From NCBI GenBank assembly GCA_023614405.1, contig CM042685.1, positions 189,692,257-189,756,256 on the forward strand: 64,000 nt of DNA, in the 5' to 3' direction. The position numbers were made by a program, and so were the translations under genes. The notes beneath the pieces are model-generated. The model saw only the letters and a program-made list of their open reading frames with translations. It ran no database searches and had not been told where the DNA came from. The stretch is from Avena insularis. Taxonomy: Eukaryota > Streptophyta > Magnoliopsida > Poales > Poaceae. Positions 1 through 11,798 of this stretch are shown here, in pieces (position 1 is the stretch's first letter; every line of letters begins with the position of its first letter).

Positions 1-682
1 TCACGAATACAGATGCGAGACTCTCGAGGAGTACTCTTTTCATGATTTATTTGGTTCCATTAAAGAACATCTGCCATAGCATGTGGTAGGGGAAGTCCTT
101 AGTTGTCACAATTAAATTGCGACAAAGACCACAAGCTTAAAGGCTAGAATTGTAGTGCCAGCCATCCTGAGGTAATGCATGGACACTAACGACAGGGGTC
201 AAAGGAATGGATCTTGAGTTAAGGGTCAGCTTCATGTACAAGATTCACAACACCAGAATCCAGCACAATCAGGGATCTTAGGTTCAAGTCCAAGGGTTAA
301 AACCCTCGAAAAGAAGTAACTACTATTTGAGTGACATAACATACACTACAAGTTAGTAATCACAAGGTAGCTTCCAAAAGAAGAAATGAGTTCCGAAGTA
401 CCCAAACAAATAAAAAGTAGGCACACGAGGCGAAAGGAAACCTTGAAGCCTAGAACATAACACTTTGGATCCAACAATATAATATTGTGGGTCCAAAAGA
501 TAGAGAGATCATGGTAGAAAGGAATATCTCAGATGAACAAGAGCAAAAGGTAACAAGGATTTCACAACACACACAACTCTAGAGAATTCCACACTAGGTC
601 AACTGGTTGAGAAACGGCATGCCCAGAAGGCACCTAAGCTTTGAAAGACTAGAAGAGATATCAAAACTTTTTTAAAACTTAA
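1..682. repeat. Flanking repeat (base sequence), copy 1
   Basis: This AT-rich stretch matches 30913-31594 at roughly 97-98% by eye and is the sequence into which the 6-kb X element inserted. Its last five bases (678-682, cttaa) equal the X target duplication. It has no long open frame, and I could not assign it to a known family. It is probably a decayed retrotransposon interior. The left end of this copy lies outside the window. Confidence 0.6.
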
Positions 683-3134
683 TGTAACATCCCAATTTCA
701 GCAACCCTGAATTGTTGTCTAGAAGGCAAAAATCAGGGGGAACAAAAACTTTTTCTTGTACATGTGCCTTGTTTGCTTACTTGCTTGCTTGTGTTCTTGC
801 AACTGATTGTATATTAGATGTTATACTTCTTATCTCAACACTAGTTGACAAAGGCTATTTTACAAAAGAGATATCTTGGCTCATCTTTCATATTCTCAAA
901 TGTTCCGGCATTTCAAAAACTGACCCTAGATGACCTTGACAAAACAAAAATATTTTTTACTAGTTCTATCAACAAAACTATGGAGAACTAAAATACAATC
1001 TCCTTATGTTTTCAAGACAGAACTCTCAACTACTCTTACCCCTAGGTTTTCCAAAACCTCCATTCAAAACCTCTTCACTCCAATCTTGGTAGAAATACCA
1101 AGAGGTACTCCTCTTATTTCAAAATACCAATCCTTACCTCAAGCTAGGCTTGATGGTAACCTTAGTAGTAGTTGATAAGTTTGAATAGATGAATTGCCTT
1201 GAACTGTTGTCTGATGATTTGCCTTGATCTGCTGATTGCATTGTTTGCTTAAGAACTAGAGTGAGCTAATATAGTAGCTCATTCCTCAGGACCCAATCTA
1301 TGCTTGTGATCATCAATACCATATAAGGAACCCAAGGCTGGATCTATCCTAAGCCACTAAGGTGATAATCTCATCTCCTAATGAGATCAATCAGGGATAA
1401 TCCCTTTTGATAGTTTCCAACTCAGTGGAGACCCAATATAAGCATGGGTCCTATCTACATAGTTAACACTTCAAAATCATCTCCTTGATCATGAGTTTGT
1501 AACTTAGCATCCTCTCAAAATCATCTACACTTGAACTCTAGTCTAAAACCCTAAATCTGCCAAAATGGCCAAGTCTGGATTTCTTATCTAGATTCAATAT
1601 TTGGAGCCCTACCTTTTCCAACCCATGTGAATTATTGAGAATGTATTTGAACCATATTGTAGTACATCAGTAGTACTACCAAGGAAAACTCTTGCCCTTT
1701 ACTAAGCCATTCTATTTACCCCTCAACCCTGATGGTTTTGTAGTCAAGATAATAATCTTTTCTGCAAATCTTATCACCTTGCCTACTTTGGCAGAAGATC
1801 ACATCTATATGCCACCTCCCCTTGGAAAAATATTTGCATGGTTGTGATCTACTAACCATGGCCTATCAGACCCTACTTCACTTGTTTCCATGGGAGCCTT
1901 GTGCTTCTAGAACACACATGGGTTAGGAGGCTACCTGATGTATCTGCTATGGCAGCCTTATTTTCAACAAAGTTTGCCATCTCTTCTAGATCACCCTTAA
2001 TGCAACCAAGCCCAACTCTTAATACCATGATCATATATATGACATGGTCTATCCATCCATATACCCCTTGTACCAAGGTGAGCTCTGAGCTCCCTAATCC
2101 AACCTTGTTTAGGTGGCATCAAAATAACTAAACCCTAGATCCTCCCTTATCTAGTTTCCATCCTTTTTACCACTTTACTTCAAAACCAAGGTTGAAATTG
2201 ATGCCCACATCAAGTTTACATCATATACATTGGATATAAGCATCCCCAAATAATTCTCCCAATTATTTGGATTATTAAATTATTTAATTTCCTCTACTTA
2301 CCAAATTCTCAAAATCCTTGCCTCTAAAGACAAGTTTGTTTTTCTCCAAACCACCCTGCCAAATCGAGGCACATTTGATGCCTATATATCATATCCCATC
2401 TTTACAACTCAAAAATAAATATTTTTGAGATTCTTTATTATTTCTTTTTGCCCTTTTTCTTAAATGACAGAAACAAGAAATAATTCCCCAAAAATACTTT
2501 TACACCTCAATAAATCCCAATAAAATCCTACAAAGTGTGATATGGTATTTAGGACCGTATCCCCTCATAAACCAAACTTATACCATGTAAAATTATCAGT
2601 TTAGCTTCTAGAAACTAATTCTGCCCTTTTTGATTAAATGGATTTAAGTGGGCTATTACTCATTAGAAAAATCCCAAATAAATCTTGGAGGTGTACAATA
2701 CCTATACCTATCTACCAGTATCCTTTCTCCACCTTGGCCAATGTAAATTTTTGGACTTACTTCATAACCCAAGTTTAGATCAAAAATGGCAAACTAACCA
2801 AAATCATTAGCCAAACCCCATAAAACCCCAACAAATCTTATCAAATACTCCACCACAGCCACCATGATAGTCCTGGTCATCTCTACTATAGCACTGCAGT
2901 CCCCAACCCCCATCCCCTTTGTCTTTTGTGTTTGTTTAGGAGAGAGAGACAAGAGTCATGCCCCTTCAAGCCTTGTTTTTAAAACTCTTGCAGCAGCTAC
3001 CCCACCTCCTCCCTGTCTCCACCACGACCAGAAAACCTCTCTAGCCAATATCCCACAACCCATAGCAAACCAGCCCATGGTTTTCCCTTCCCCTTTCTCT
3101 CCATGGACCATATCCTTCATACTCCCCTCCCCCT

Positions 3135-3146
3135 CGATTTATAATT
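3135..3146 (+). promoter_or_regulatory. Possible TATA box of X
   Basis: The motif gatttataat lies between a C/T-rich stretch and a purine-rich leader (gagagaaggagaagaagg). It is kept in copy 2 near 34086-34095. This is the layout expected for an LTR promoter reading on plus, but the evidence is composition only. Confidence 0.25.
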
Positions 3147-3326
3147 CTAGAGGCCAGCACTGCCCCTTCTCTCTGCCTCGTTTGCTTCCACACAGCCCTC
3201 AGAACATCCTCTCCCCTCCCCTGTACGGTGCTGATCGAGAGAAGGAGAAGAAGGAGCCTCGGCCCTCTTCCAAAAATCGAGCAAGGCTCTTATTCCTGAG
3301 CTCCTCCTTCCTTGCATGTCCCTCCA

Positions 3327-3331
3327 TAGTG
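3327..3331. repeat. Target site duplication of R (left, copy 1)
   Basis: The five bases tagtg sit directly before LTR A. The same tagtg precedes LTR C at 34277-34281, and tggtg follows LTR C at 34819-34823. Confidence 0.6.
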
Positions 3332-3867
3332 TGTCGTGGTATTGTCGACGAGTACGCCATGGAGGGGTCCTCACAGTGCGTGTTTAGAGACGGGGGGAAG
3401 GCGGATAGTTGACGGGTACGAGGTAACACAGCTTACCCAGGTTCAGATCCCACTACTATGGCAGAATCCTACTCCTGCTATAAATCACTATAATGGCAAT
3501 ACGCCGAGTTACAGAGATAGGTTCGCTGTGCGAGGTGTATGTTAATCGATATGACTTGTGCCCTAAAGGCTCCCATAGTCCCGACTTATATAGTCACCAG
3601 GTCCTAGGGTTATAGGGAAAAGTCCTAGCCGGACAGGTTATAGAGTCCTACACTGTCTATTACTAGTCTAGCGTGTCTTGTACTCCAAGGCTCCGGGTAC
3701 GCTGGTGACTCCACCGTAGCCTTCCTTTATCCAGCACGGGCCTCCCTTCTGGATTCGTATAACTGGGCCGCCCAGCAGGCCATGGGCCATTCTACCAACT
3801 GTGGGACACCCGGGTTATCCGGATAAGAGACATGCTATGAGGATACCCATATAGCTTATCCCCAACA
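3332..3867 (-). repeat. R LTR A (3' LTR)
   Basis: A 536-bp terminal repeat with TG...CA ends (on plus, tgtcgtgg...ccccaaca). It is near identical to 16013-16548 and 34282-34818. The element reads on minus, so this is the 3' LTR. It contains a TATA-like motif (3586-3593) and a conserved block near 3425-3450 that recurs in other Tat LTRs of the window. Confidence 0.92.
3586..3593 (-). promoter_or_regulatory. TATA box of R LTR
   Basis: On minus the sequence reads gactatataagtcggg. The same motif is present at about 16267-16274 in LTR B and 34537-34544 in LTR C. Transcription would run towards lower coordinates, starting about 30 bp away. Confidence 0.5.
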
Positions 3868-3879
3868 GTAGCCCCCGGA
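3868..3879 (-). promoter_or_regulatory. Polypurine tract of R
   Basis: On minus the bases just upstream of the 3' LTR read ccgggggctac. This G-rich tract is the expected primer site for plus-strand DNA synthesis. The same core (GGGGGCTA, or GGGGCTA in T4) abuts the LTRs of T2, T3 and T4. Confidence 0.7.
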
Positions 3880-4316
3880 GAACTCCGAGATCTTGCGCCG
3901 TCTTGCCTCTTCATGTTGAATGCTCCGTCTAAATGGATGTAGGCAAATCGTCAAGCAACATCTTGTAGTCCTCCCAAAGAACCCTGCAAGGTTTTCTCCG
4001 TCTTCAATTTGTAAGTCAGAGAATTGCTGAATCTTCTATCGTACTCTTCCGTAGCCGGACTGGATCCGTCCATGCCGGAATCTTCCAATGTGATGGTTCA
4101 TTTGCCAATGACAGCTAGGGCGGCTAGACATAGGTTAGCAATGCCTCGTAACTCACACATGCAGAGAAGGCAATCATGTTCGTTTTTCCCGCGCGAGAGA
4201 TACGAACCGTTGGCGGCGACGGTTGGTAACATGGCGAAATTTCCACGCACGTCCCCGCACACGTTGCCTACGCGGTAGTTGTTTGATCATGCTGCACGAA
4301 TCTTGATGCCGGAGGT

Positions 4317-4325
4317 TATAAATAG
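4317..4325 (+). promoter_or_regulatory. TATA box of the R antisense gene
   Basis: TATAAATAG stands about 150 bp before the ATG at 4471 and is preserved in the second copy (16998-17006). It suggests the antisense gene has its own promoter, independent of the LTR. The stretch 3880-4316 holds no open frame I can support and is probably promoter and untranscribed spacer. Confidence 0.55.
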
Positions 4326-4470
4326 TAATAGCGGTGGAAAATTTTCTTTTCACCTCATTCTCCTCTTCATCATCTTCTTCCTCCATCGAGCGCCTCCTTG
4401 AGCTCTCCGCGCAACGTGCGAAAAAACCCTAGCTCCCTAACCTTCTCCCAGTCACCACTAGAAACTCCTA

Positions 4471-7400
4471 ATGGCCAGCAGCAGCTCCTCCCCTGCCATG
4501 GCGGCGTCAGGCGATGCCGCGGCGAAGCTGACGAGCACCGTCATCGTGCCTCCAGAGGGACTGGTTATCCCCAAGTCCGCGGTGGTTGAAGCCACCGGCG
4601 GCGACCATAATCCAGCGGCGCTGGAGCTGCTGGAGGAGGAGTATGACTCCCACAAGGGCGACTGGCGCGATTCGGATATTACAGACCGCGATATCCAAGA
4701 ACTAATCAACGAGGGCTACCTCGCTGCGACGGAGGGGCTCGCCTGGCGGGCGGCGCCGGCCGGCAAGGTCACACCTTCTCCCTAAGCCGGAGAAAAGTGT
4801 ACCTCAAAGCACAACTGGTATGCGGCGTCTCCCTACCCATCTCCAACTTTTTCCTTGTTGTCCTCAACCATTACCAAGTACAGCCTCAGAACCTCTCCCC
4901 CAATAGCATCTTAGCGCTTAGAAACTACGAGGCGCTTTGCGAGGGTTATTTAGGGATTAGGCCTAGGCTAGATATCTTCATCTATTTCTTCACCGTCAAG
5001 CGCGAATCCGGAGCCGGCAAGGACGAGCTCAGGAATTGTGGCACCATTAGTTTTAAGATCTGGCCTGGCCGGCGCTTCCCCGACATCGTCGGCCATGAGT
5101 CCTGCAAGAACTGGCAGCGAACGTACTTCTACGGCCCAGATATCCTTCTGGCTGGCCGAGAAGTGAAGTACACGGACTTCGTCGATGGAGCTGCCGCCGA
5201 AGCCCCGACATGGGGGTCCCAGGCCTCCCTTCCTTCCAACATCGACGCTTCCCATGCTATAAGGCGGATAGAGTGGTTCGTAGATACGGGTCTGGCCAGA
5301 TTGGACCTGGCCATTTGCTAGTTCGTTAGGCGGATCCAGCCTCTGCAGCACCGCTTGAAGCTGATGCACGAGTATACCAACGAGAGAAGGGATAGCCTCC
5401 GTATCTCCGAGGACAATTTCTCGAGCGACTCCATCAAGCTCCGCCTCAAGGACATCGTCAAGGTGAAGGATAGGAAGCGTGGCTTCACCATCACCTACGA
5501 CATGTTCGTAGAGAGCAAGTGCCCAATGGTACCTATTTATTTTCCGTGTATGACATATATTCCAGTTCTTCCGTCTAGCCATTACTATCTCATCTAACAC
5601 GGTGGTTTTTTACTTAACAGCTCAGCGATCTAGAGGAGGATAGCATGGCTGTCCAAATCTATGATCCAAAGATGAAGGAAGTCACGGTCGTGTATGACGA
5701 CGATGCCCCATTGGCGCGAAAGAGGAAGAGCTCCACCTCTGACGATGCCGACGGAGGCAAGAAAAGAAGACGGAGGGTGGAGCCTCCAAGAAGACTACCA
5801 CCGCCTTGGAGGCGGAGAAAAGAAAGGTTACCGGGATCCCCTTTGCCAAAGCACCCCCTCTTGTGTAAGCTTCTTTCTCTCCGACATTGTCCATTGTTTG
5901 TCTTATTCTCGTACTTATGCATTTTGCACGTTTCAGGAAGAAAGCCACAACCAGTTTGAAGAAGACCTCCAAAACTTTGGGGGCTTTTAGAACCATTAAG
6001 GATATGCTGCATCACGATGCATCTTCCCACGCATATCCCGCCATCGCCCTGTCACTCCTATCGTCTAGCCCTCGTCTGCGCCGACAAGCTCTCAAGCTAA
6101 AGAAACATCTGGCCCTTCTGCCATGGAAGTGGACTCAGGCGCCTCCACAGAGCTTGCTGTTGTCGGCAAACAGGCGACGCAGGAAAGTGCCGCCAACCAA
6201 ATGGATGAAGCTTCGGCTAAGGATGCCATCGGTAGCGGTAATGCGGTGGTGGAAGGTGGTACATCTGCCGAAGGCAGCGTCCTTGCCCCCAGGAAGACCA
6301 TAGAGTTCCTGAAGATAGTCTATCCGGCAGTTACGCCAGGTAGAACTTCTCTGGTTCCTGGTGCGGCGCCGACATCTCCAACATGCGGTCTTGAGGAGCT
6401 TCTCCGGCAAGCAGAAATCTTGCAAGGAAATAGTGTATCCTTTGTCAAGTTGATGGCTGAGAGTGACACTAACCTCAAGATCATTGCACTTGTAAGTTTT
6501 ATTTGCCTTTTGAATTTCATATGAGTATCCCACTGTAGCCCCCGAGGATTTAGACGGAAAACCATAGGTCTTTGCATCTAAATTCTCTAAGAGTGACTAA
6601 GCTAGAAAACTTCTCACTGTAGCCCCCAAGCATGTAGTTTGAATGAACTATTCCGACTAGATGCTTTAAGATTCGATACTGTAGCCCCCAAGCTTCTAGT
6701 TGTAACTGGATTAGTTCCGACTAGATGCTTAAAGAGAAGCTAAGCATATGTCTGAGTTAAAAACTTTATACTGTATCCCCCATGATTCTAATCGAAAACT
6801 GAATTAGTTCCGACTAGATGCTTAAAGAAATACCAAGCATATTGCTAAGTTAAAAACTCTCGCTGTAGCCCCCGAGCTTCTAGGTGAAAATTTTCCGGCT
6901 AGATGCTCTAGGTAGACAAAACAACGTTTAAATTTCTTATTTCCATAGAATGAGAATGCTCGGAGAGCTATGGCCAACGACAAGTACCAGAAGATGCGCG
7001 CAGACTTGGAAGCCGAAAAGGGTAAAACTGCCTTCTTGAAGGAACAAATCACCAAGAGCAAGCGTCTGTTTTTCCTTTCTTTCTCGCATTCCGACTTGGT
7101 CTTGCGCCAACATTCTCCGAGTACTCACTGTGTACTGTTCTTTCCCCGGCTTGTAGAAACCATTTCCAAGGCTAAGGATATTGTTGAACAATCCAAGCAT
7201 ATTCAACAGCTGGATAGTGAAAACAAGATCCTTAAGCAGGAGAGGAAGGACATGCTAAAGATACATGAGGACTCCATGAAAGTTCTTCAGGACTCCGCCA
7301 AGAAGGAGATGAACCGCTTGAAGGAGGAAATCACGATCTTGAAAGAGTAGAAGAAAGCTGCTGATGAGAAAAATCAACGCCATCATGAAGCGTACAAGAT

Positions 7401-8074
7401 CCTCTGACAAGAACGGGACTCCATGGCGGAAACTCTCCGGCAGGCCGAGTCAGCATCTTCAGTAAGTGATTCTCCGCCTTGTATTTCTGGAAGTTAGATA
7501 CTTTGAACTTTGGTGTTATTGAACTCACGTGCTCCTTTATCGGAAATTTACAGCTCCTATGGGTTTAACCCGATCGCCTCCTCCGCCGAAGGAATGCATG
7601 GTCCTTGGTGGCAACTTTATCAACACCGCCATCACGCAGACAAAAGAGATTGCGAAGCCCCTCTAGATTAATATCAAGGCAGTGGAATCTATGGCGAAGT
7701 TTTCGGAGATCTTGCGCTGAGCCCCCGAGCGTATCTCAAGATGGAAAGCTTCATGCGCACGGGCCAGTGCAAGGATGGCGCTGTCAATGGTCAAGGCACA
7801 CTACGAAGATGCCGACATCGACATGGTGACCTCTGGCATCCCCGACATAGACGACGAAGGCCAAAATATAAACCACGAATCTATCTTGGCGCCGCTCGCG
7901 GGTTATGACACCAGAGTCGCCGAGTTGGTTGACGTTAATGTCTTTGTGCCCATGAAAACCATCGATGGCGGCAACCAAACCTCCTCCGAGTCCCTCAACA
8001 CTGCCGACTTCGACGAAGGTGACTCTCCTGCAGCCGACGATGCTGCTTCCAAGTCGCCTGCGCCAGAGGAGTAA
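4471..8074 (+). pseudogene. R antisense gene, Transposase_28-like N-terminus, coiled-coil C-terminus
   Basis: A spliced gene opposite to gag/pol. Suggested exons from GT/AG sites are 4471-5528, 5621-5864, 5937-6491, 6949-about 7063, 7157-7461 and 7554-8074 (TAA). Exon 1 encodes a globular region of the type Pfam calls 'putative gypsy type transposon' (PF04195), with a start MASSSSS and motifs such as CEGYLGIRPRLD and NWQRTYFYGPD. Exon 2 is basic (KKRRRRVEPP). Exons 4-5 are heptad-rich (SKHIQQLDSENKILKQERKD), so a coiled coil is likely. The tail is acidic. Lesions are a stop near 4782 (TAA; the second copy has CAA), a missing base in an A run at about 4793, a stop near 5319, and stops at 7348 and 7404. 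Function is unknown; a role in regulating or assisting the element is inference. Confidence 0.75.
6492..6948 (+). repeat. Tandem repeat with polypurine-like motifs in an intron
   Basis: About five units of 60-90 bp, each built from 'tgtagcccccgag/aag', a short spacer and 'ttccgactagatgcttaaag'. The core motif appears near 6535, 6618, 6680, 6771 and 6863. In element sense each is a near copy of the polypurine tract beside the LTR. Confidence 0.7.
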
Positions 8075-8582
8075 AAACAATTTGTAATATTTGTTTCCTC
8101 TGTAATGTGTATGCGTAAAAACTTATGTGTTAACTTAAGGCGGAAAACAATGGTTGTTATTTCCTGCTACTCAAGAATTTGTTCCAGCATGTATATATTT
8201 TTTAAGCAAGTGCTGGCTTATCCATTACTCTGGTTTTCATGCTTGACCTTTTGTGAGTCGGAAGACTCGTTGTCGGAACCATGCGCTCAGGTGATGATGC
8301 CCAATGGCACCGTCAATAACCTAAGCACAAAATCGCCGACAATAAGTGCCGAAAGTCACTACTCCAGAATCCACATAAAAACAACAAAGAACGTGTAGAC
8401 CAGAAAACTTAAGCTAACGCCCGTAGGCGGAATTTTCACAAGTGCAAGTGCAAAGCTTGTGCATAAAGGTTTTATACGATCCAAAAATGAACACTAAAGG
8501 AGGTAAAAGACTCAGAAATATGAGTGAACCAGAGAGCTTTATTTCACCGATCATATAAGAGGTACACAATAGATAAAAAATG
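8075..8582. other. Spacer between antisense gene and pol of R
   Basis: This holds the convergent 3' ends of the antisense gene (plus) and of pol (minus). It contains an AT-rich 3' region with possible poly(A) signals and no coding frame I can support. Confidence 0.4.
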
Positions 8583-9830
8583 CTAAGTGTAGAAAGGACG
8601 TAGCTGTGCTATTTTCCATGGCCGATCAAGCTCCGGGTGGTCATCATCCGGGTCACATCGCTTACGCTTATGATCCTCGTTGGGTCTCTCCTTCAGTTCA
8701 TGATTGTCAACAAGGCAATAAGACCCATTGAGTAGCGCCTTGCTTATGATGAACGGTCCTTCCCATGGCGAGGATAATTTGTGTGACTTCTTCTGCTTAA
8801 GTCGGAACATCAGATCCCCCTATTTAAACGAGCGATGCCGAACGCGGCGACTATGGTAGCTGCGTAGCTTCTGCTGGTAGATGGCGGATCTTTGGCATGC
8901 CAAAACGCGTTCCTCCTCGAGAAGGTCCACATATAGGCGTCTGGATTCTTTAGTGTCATCTTCGTCATAGGTGGCAACTCTTGGTGCATCGTGAAGGATG
9001 TCGGAAGGCAGGATGGCTTCTGGTCCATATACCATGAAATAAGGGGTGTAGCCGGTGGATCAGTTGGGTATAGTTCGTAAACTCCACAGCACAGATGGCA
9101 ATTCTTCCGACCAGGCTCCAGCTGCTCTATGTAGCGGTGCCTCAAGATGTGGCTTGATTCCCTGCAGAATTAATCCATTGGCTCGCTCAACCTGACCATT
9201 GGACTGTGGGTGTGCCACAGATGCAAGGTCAAGTCGGATGCCTTTGTCCCAACAATAAGCCTCCACTTCTCCGAGTGACAAGTTGCTGTCGTTGTCGGTG
9301 ATAATGCTATGTGGGAGACCAAATCTCACTACTACATCTCGGACAAACCAAAGGGCAGTTGCCCCGTCAAGCTTTCTAATGGGTTTAGCTTCTATCCATT
9401 TGGTGAATTTATCAACTACTACTAGCAGATGCGTAAATCCACATGGTGCCGTTTGTAACGGGCCCACCATGTCCAGCCCCTAGACTGCAAACGGCCAAGT
9501 TATTGGTATTGTTCGCAATTCTTCAACAGGAACATGTGGTTGTTGGGCATAATACTGGAAACCCATGCATGTCTCAACCAGCTTGTCGGCGTCCGCCTTC
9601 GCGGTCAGCCAATAGAATCCTTGCCAGAAGGCTTTAGCGACCAAAGATCAGGGAGCGGCGTGATTCCCGCAATCTCCGAGATGGATTTCATGTGGGATTT
9701 CAATACCTTCTTGCTGGGAGACACACTTAAGGTATACACCAGTAGTGCTTCTTTTGTAGAGCTGTCCATTGATTATGGTATAGCCCTTTGCTCGACGTAC
9801 TATTTGCCGTCTTTCAACTTCATCGTCGGG
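8583..9830 (-). pseudogene. R pol: integrase
   Basis: The integrase inserts element DNA into the host chromosome. On minus, the core shows the second catalytic region IITDNDSNL (normally TDNG) and the third, NGQVERANG, with its Glu. The first catalytic Asp lies in a GLDMVGP stretch just behind a stop at 9480-9482, where related elements have Trp (TGG to TAG). The C-terminal part continues in other frames at 9145-8820 (MVYGPEAILPSD) and 8810-8583 (SPWEGPFIISKAL, then PWKIAQLRPFYT before the stop). At least two frame changes and one stop break it. In order it follows the extra RNase H, as expected for Tat elements. Confidence 0.85.
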
Positions 9831-10345
9831 TAAAGTTTCGTGTTCGAGATACTCCATGAACGGTTTTGTCCAAGCCGGAGGGACCTTTGTCACCATGTGA
9901 ACGAAAGAGTCTACTCTGTCCGGGTTGTTGATGTCTGCTCCCTTCACGGATGGTGTCCGCAGATGCTCCAGGAAAACTCCAGGTGGAATTCGTTTGCGCC
10001 TTGATCCAAGTTTAGACAGTAGATCAGCCGCCTCGTTTTGCTCCCTAGGTACATACTTGACCTCTAGCCCAAGAAGCACTTGGCTATATCGTCCACTTCG
10101 TCTCGATATGCCACCATCATAGGGTTCACAGATTCGGTGCCACCACTTGGGCAACCAAGTTGGAATCTCCACAGAAACTATGCGCTTGATGCCAATATCC
10201 TTGGCTACGCAGAATCCGTGAATGAGTGCTTCATACTCCGCCATGTTGTTCGTAGCCTCAAGTGGATCTCAGAACGTAGTGTAGCTTGTCCCCAGCCAGA
10301 TCAGAGCAGTACACCAGCCCCGAGCCGTTGAGCAGCTTTGATCCG
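9831..10345 (-). pseudogene. R pol: extra (archaeal-type) RNase H and integrase zinc-binding start
   Basis: The motif MAEYEALIHGF near 10244 matches the second RNase H found in Tat elements. VPREQNEAADLLSKLGS is the typical end of that domain. It is followed by the linker and the start of the integrase N-terminal region (GYTIINGQLYKRS). This domain is thought to add to or replace RNA removal by the usual RNase H. The first catalytic part upstream of the MAEYEA motif is shifted in frame, and an internal stretch has lost the usual DS motif, so the copy is defective. Confidence 0.75.
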
Positions 10346-10355
10346 TCAAAGTGCA

Positions 10356-10970
10356 TCACCCAGTATCCTGGCTCTGGCAATGGGGTAGCATCTGGCATCT
10401 CCGTCCAATCTGCGATAAAATCCGCCAAGGCTTGTGACTTGATAGCGTCGCATCTCTTGTAAGTGACTCGAAGGCGGCAAGTTCAATGCCCCACTTCGCG
10501 ACCCTTCCTGTAGCGTCGCTGTTGTTGATAATGTCGGACTGTGGAGTCTTGCTCAACACTGTGATGGGGTGCTCCTGAAAATAGTGTCTCAACTTCCGAG
10601 AAGCAAGTAATACTCCATAAGCGATCTTTTGGTAGTGTGGGTAACGCTGCTTGGACTCCGTCAAGAACCCGCTTACATAGTAAACTGGTCGCTGAACTCC
10701 GTGCTCATAGCCTGGTTCCTCGGGCTCTACCACGACGATGATGCTGATTACCCGGTTGGTGGCCGCCATGTAAATTAACATGGGCTCTCTAGGCTCGGGT
10801 GCTGCAAGGATAGGCGCTGAGGAAAGGATATCCTTGAGCTACTTCAATGCTGCATCTGCTTCATCCGTCCACGTGAATTTGTCCACCTTCTTCAGCAACT
10901 TGTACAGCGGCAGAGCCTTCTCTGCAAGTCGGCTGACGAACCGACTAACTGCTGCAACACAACATGTTAG
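10356..10970 (-). pseudogene. R pol: Ty3-type RNase H
   Basis: On minus the stretch MLIYMAATNRVIS...RPVYYVSGFL...KQRYPHYQKIAYGVL...RKLRHYFQEHPI is the usual RNase H region behind Gypsy reverse transcriptase. The connection to reverse transcriptase is interrupted near 10971 and the C-terminal end runs into a wrong frame near 10450-10356. Confidence 0.85.
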
Positions 10971-11735
10971 TCATTGTATGTCCTTTAGGCATGTCGAACG
11001 GTTTATGTTTAAGATGGCCTTGATTTTCTCCGGGTTGACCTCGATTCCACGCTGGGAAACGATGAATCCCAACAATTTTCCGGCTGGAACCCCGAAGACG
11101 CACTTCTTAGGGTTAAGCATCATGTTGTATTTCCGGAGATTATCAAAGGTTTCTCTTAAGTCGGAGATTAAGTCATTTGCTTTTTTAGACATCACCGCTA
11201 TATCGTCCACATAGGCGTGAATGTTCCGACCAATTTGATCGTGTAGGCAACACTGCATTGTCCGCTGGTACGTAGCACCTGCATTTTTTAGCCCAAAGGG
11301 CATCGTGGCATAGAAAAACGTGTCGTAGGGTGTAGTGAACGAAGTGGCCAATTGGTCCGACTTCCTCATCTTGGTTTGGTGGTATCCTGAGTATGCATCA
11401 AGAAAATACAAAAGTTCCGAGCCAGCCGTCGAGTCAATGACTTGGTCAATGCAAGGCAAAGCAAACGGATCTTTGGGACATGCCTTGTTCAAGCCGGTGT
11501 AATCAACGCACATTCTTAATTCTTTGGTTCCCTTTTTGGGGACAAGTACAGGATTGGACACCCATTGGGTGTGAAGGACTTCTCGGATAAAACTAGCTTT
11601 AAGTAATCTAGCTATCTCTTTGTCTATGGCGCGTATCTTCTCATCTCCAAAGCATCGTAGAGGTTGCTTCACTGGTTTGCACTTTGGATCAATGTTCAAG
11701 CTGTGCTTGGCAAGTTCCCTAGGTACACCTTTCAT
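10971..11735 (-). pseudogene. R pol: reverse transcriptase
   Basis: A 254-residue stretch with the Gypsy RT blocks in order: WVSNPVLVPKKGTKELRMCV, DYTGLNKACPKD, FLDAYSGYHQ, FGLKNAGATYQR, the catalytic YVDD box (HAYVDDIAVMS) and LNPKKCVFGV...GKLLGFIVS. It copies element RNA into DNA in the virus-like particle. The catalytic Asp residues are present. The open frame starts only after a break from the protease (between 11799 and 11735) and stops within the connection to RNase H, so the polyprotein is no longer continuous. Confidence 0.93.
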
Positions 11736-11798
11736 GTCGGCAGGTTGCCAGGCAAAGATGTCCCTATTCTCACGGAGGAACTCGACGAGCGCGCTTTC

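Larger units (their letters stand above)
683..3331. mobile_element. X LTR-like element, copy 1, left part
   Basis: The sequence starts TGTAACATCCC directly after cttaa. It runs to 3331, where R LTR A interrupts it after the bases tagtg. It is collinear with 31595-34281. The right part of X (compare 34819-38123) is missing from this copy because the tandem R array and a duplication junction follow instead. Short open frames (for example 2864-3412 on plus) lie in a pyrimidine-rich stretch and show no domain I recognise. They are broken or shifted in copy 2, so I do not call them genes. Its structure (TG...CA ends, 5-bp target duplication in copy 2) suggests a very long Gypsy LTR. Confidence 0.65.

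Noticed and set aside
2864..3412. 182-codon frame on plus in X
   Set aside because: Low-complexity Pro/Ser-rich product, not kept in X copy 2, and it runs into the R LTR.
3433..3450. tRNA gene remnant (B-box-like ggttcagatcc)
   Set aside because: No A-box, no cloverleaf and no acceptor stem nearby. It belongs to a block shared by Tat LTRs.
5659..6533. Minus-strand frames opposite to the R antisense exons
   Set aside because: They are mirror frames of GC-rich coding sequence and have no domain; pol of R ends at 8583.
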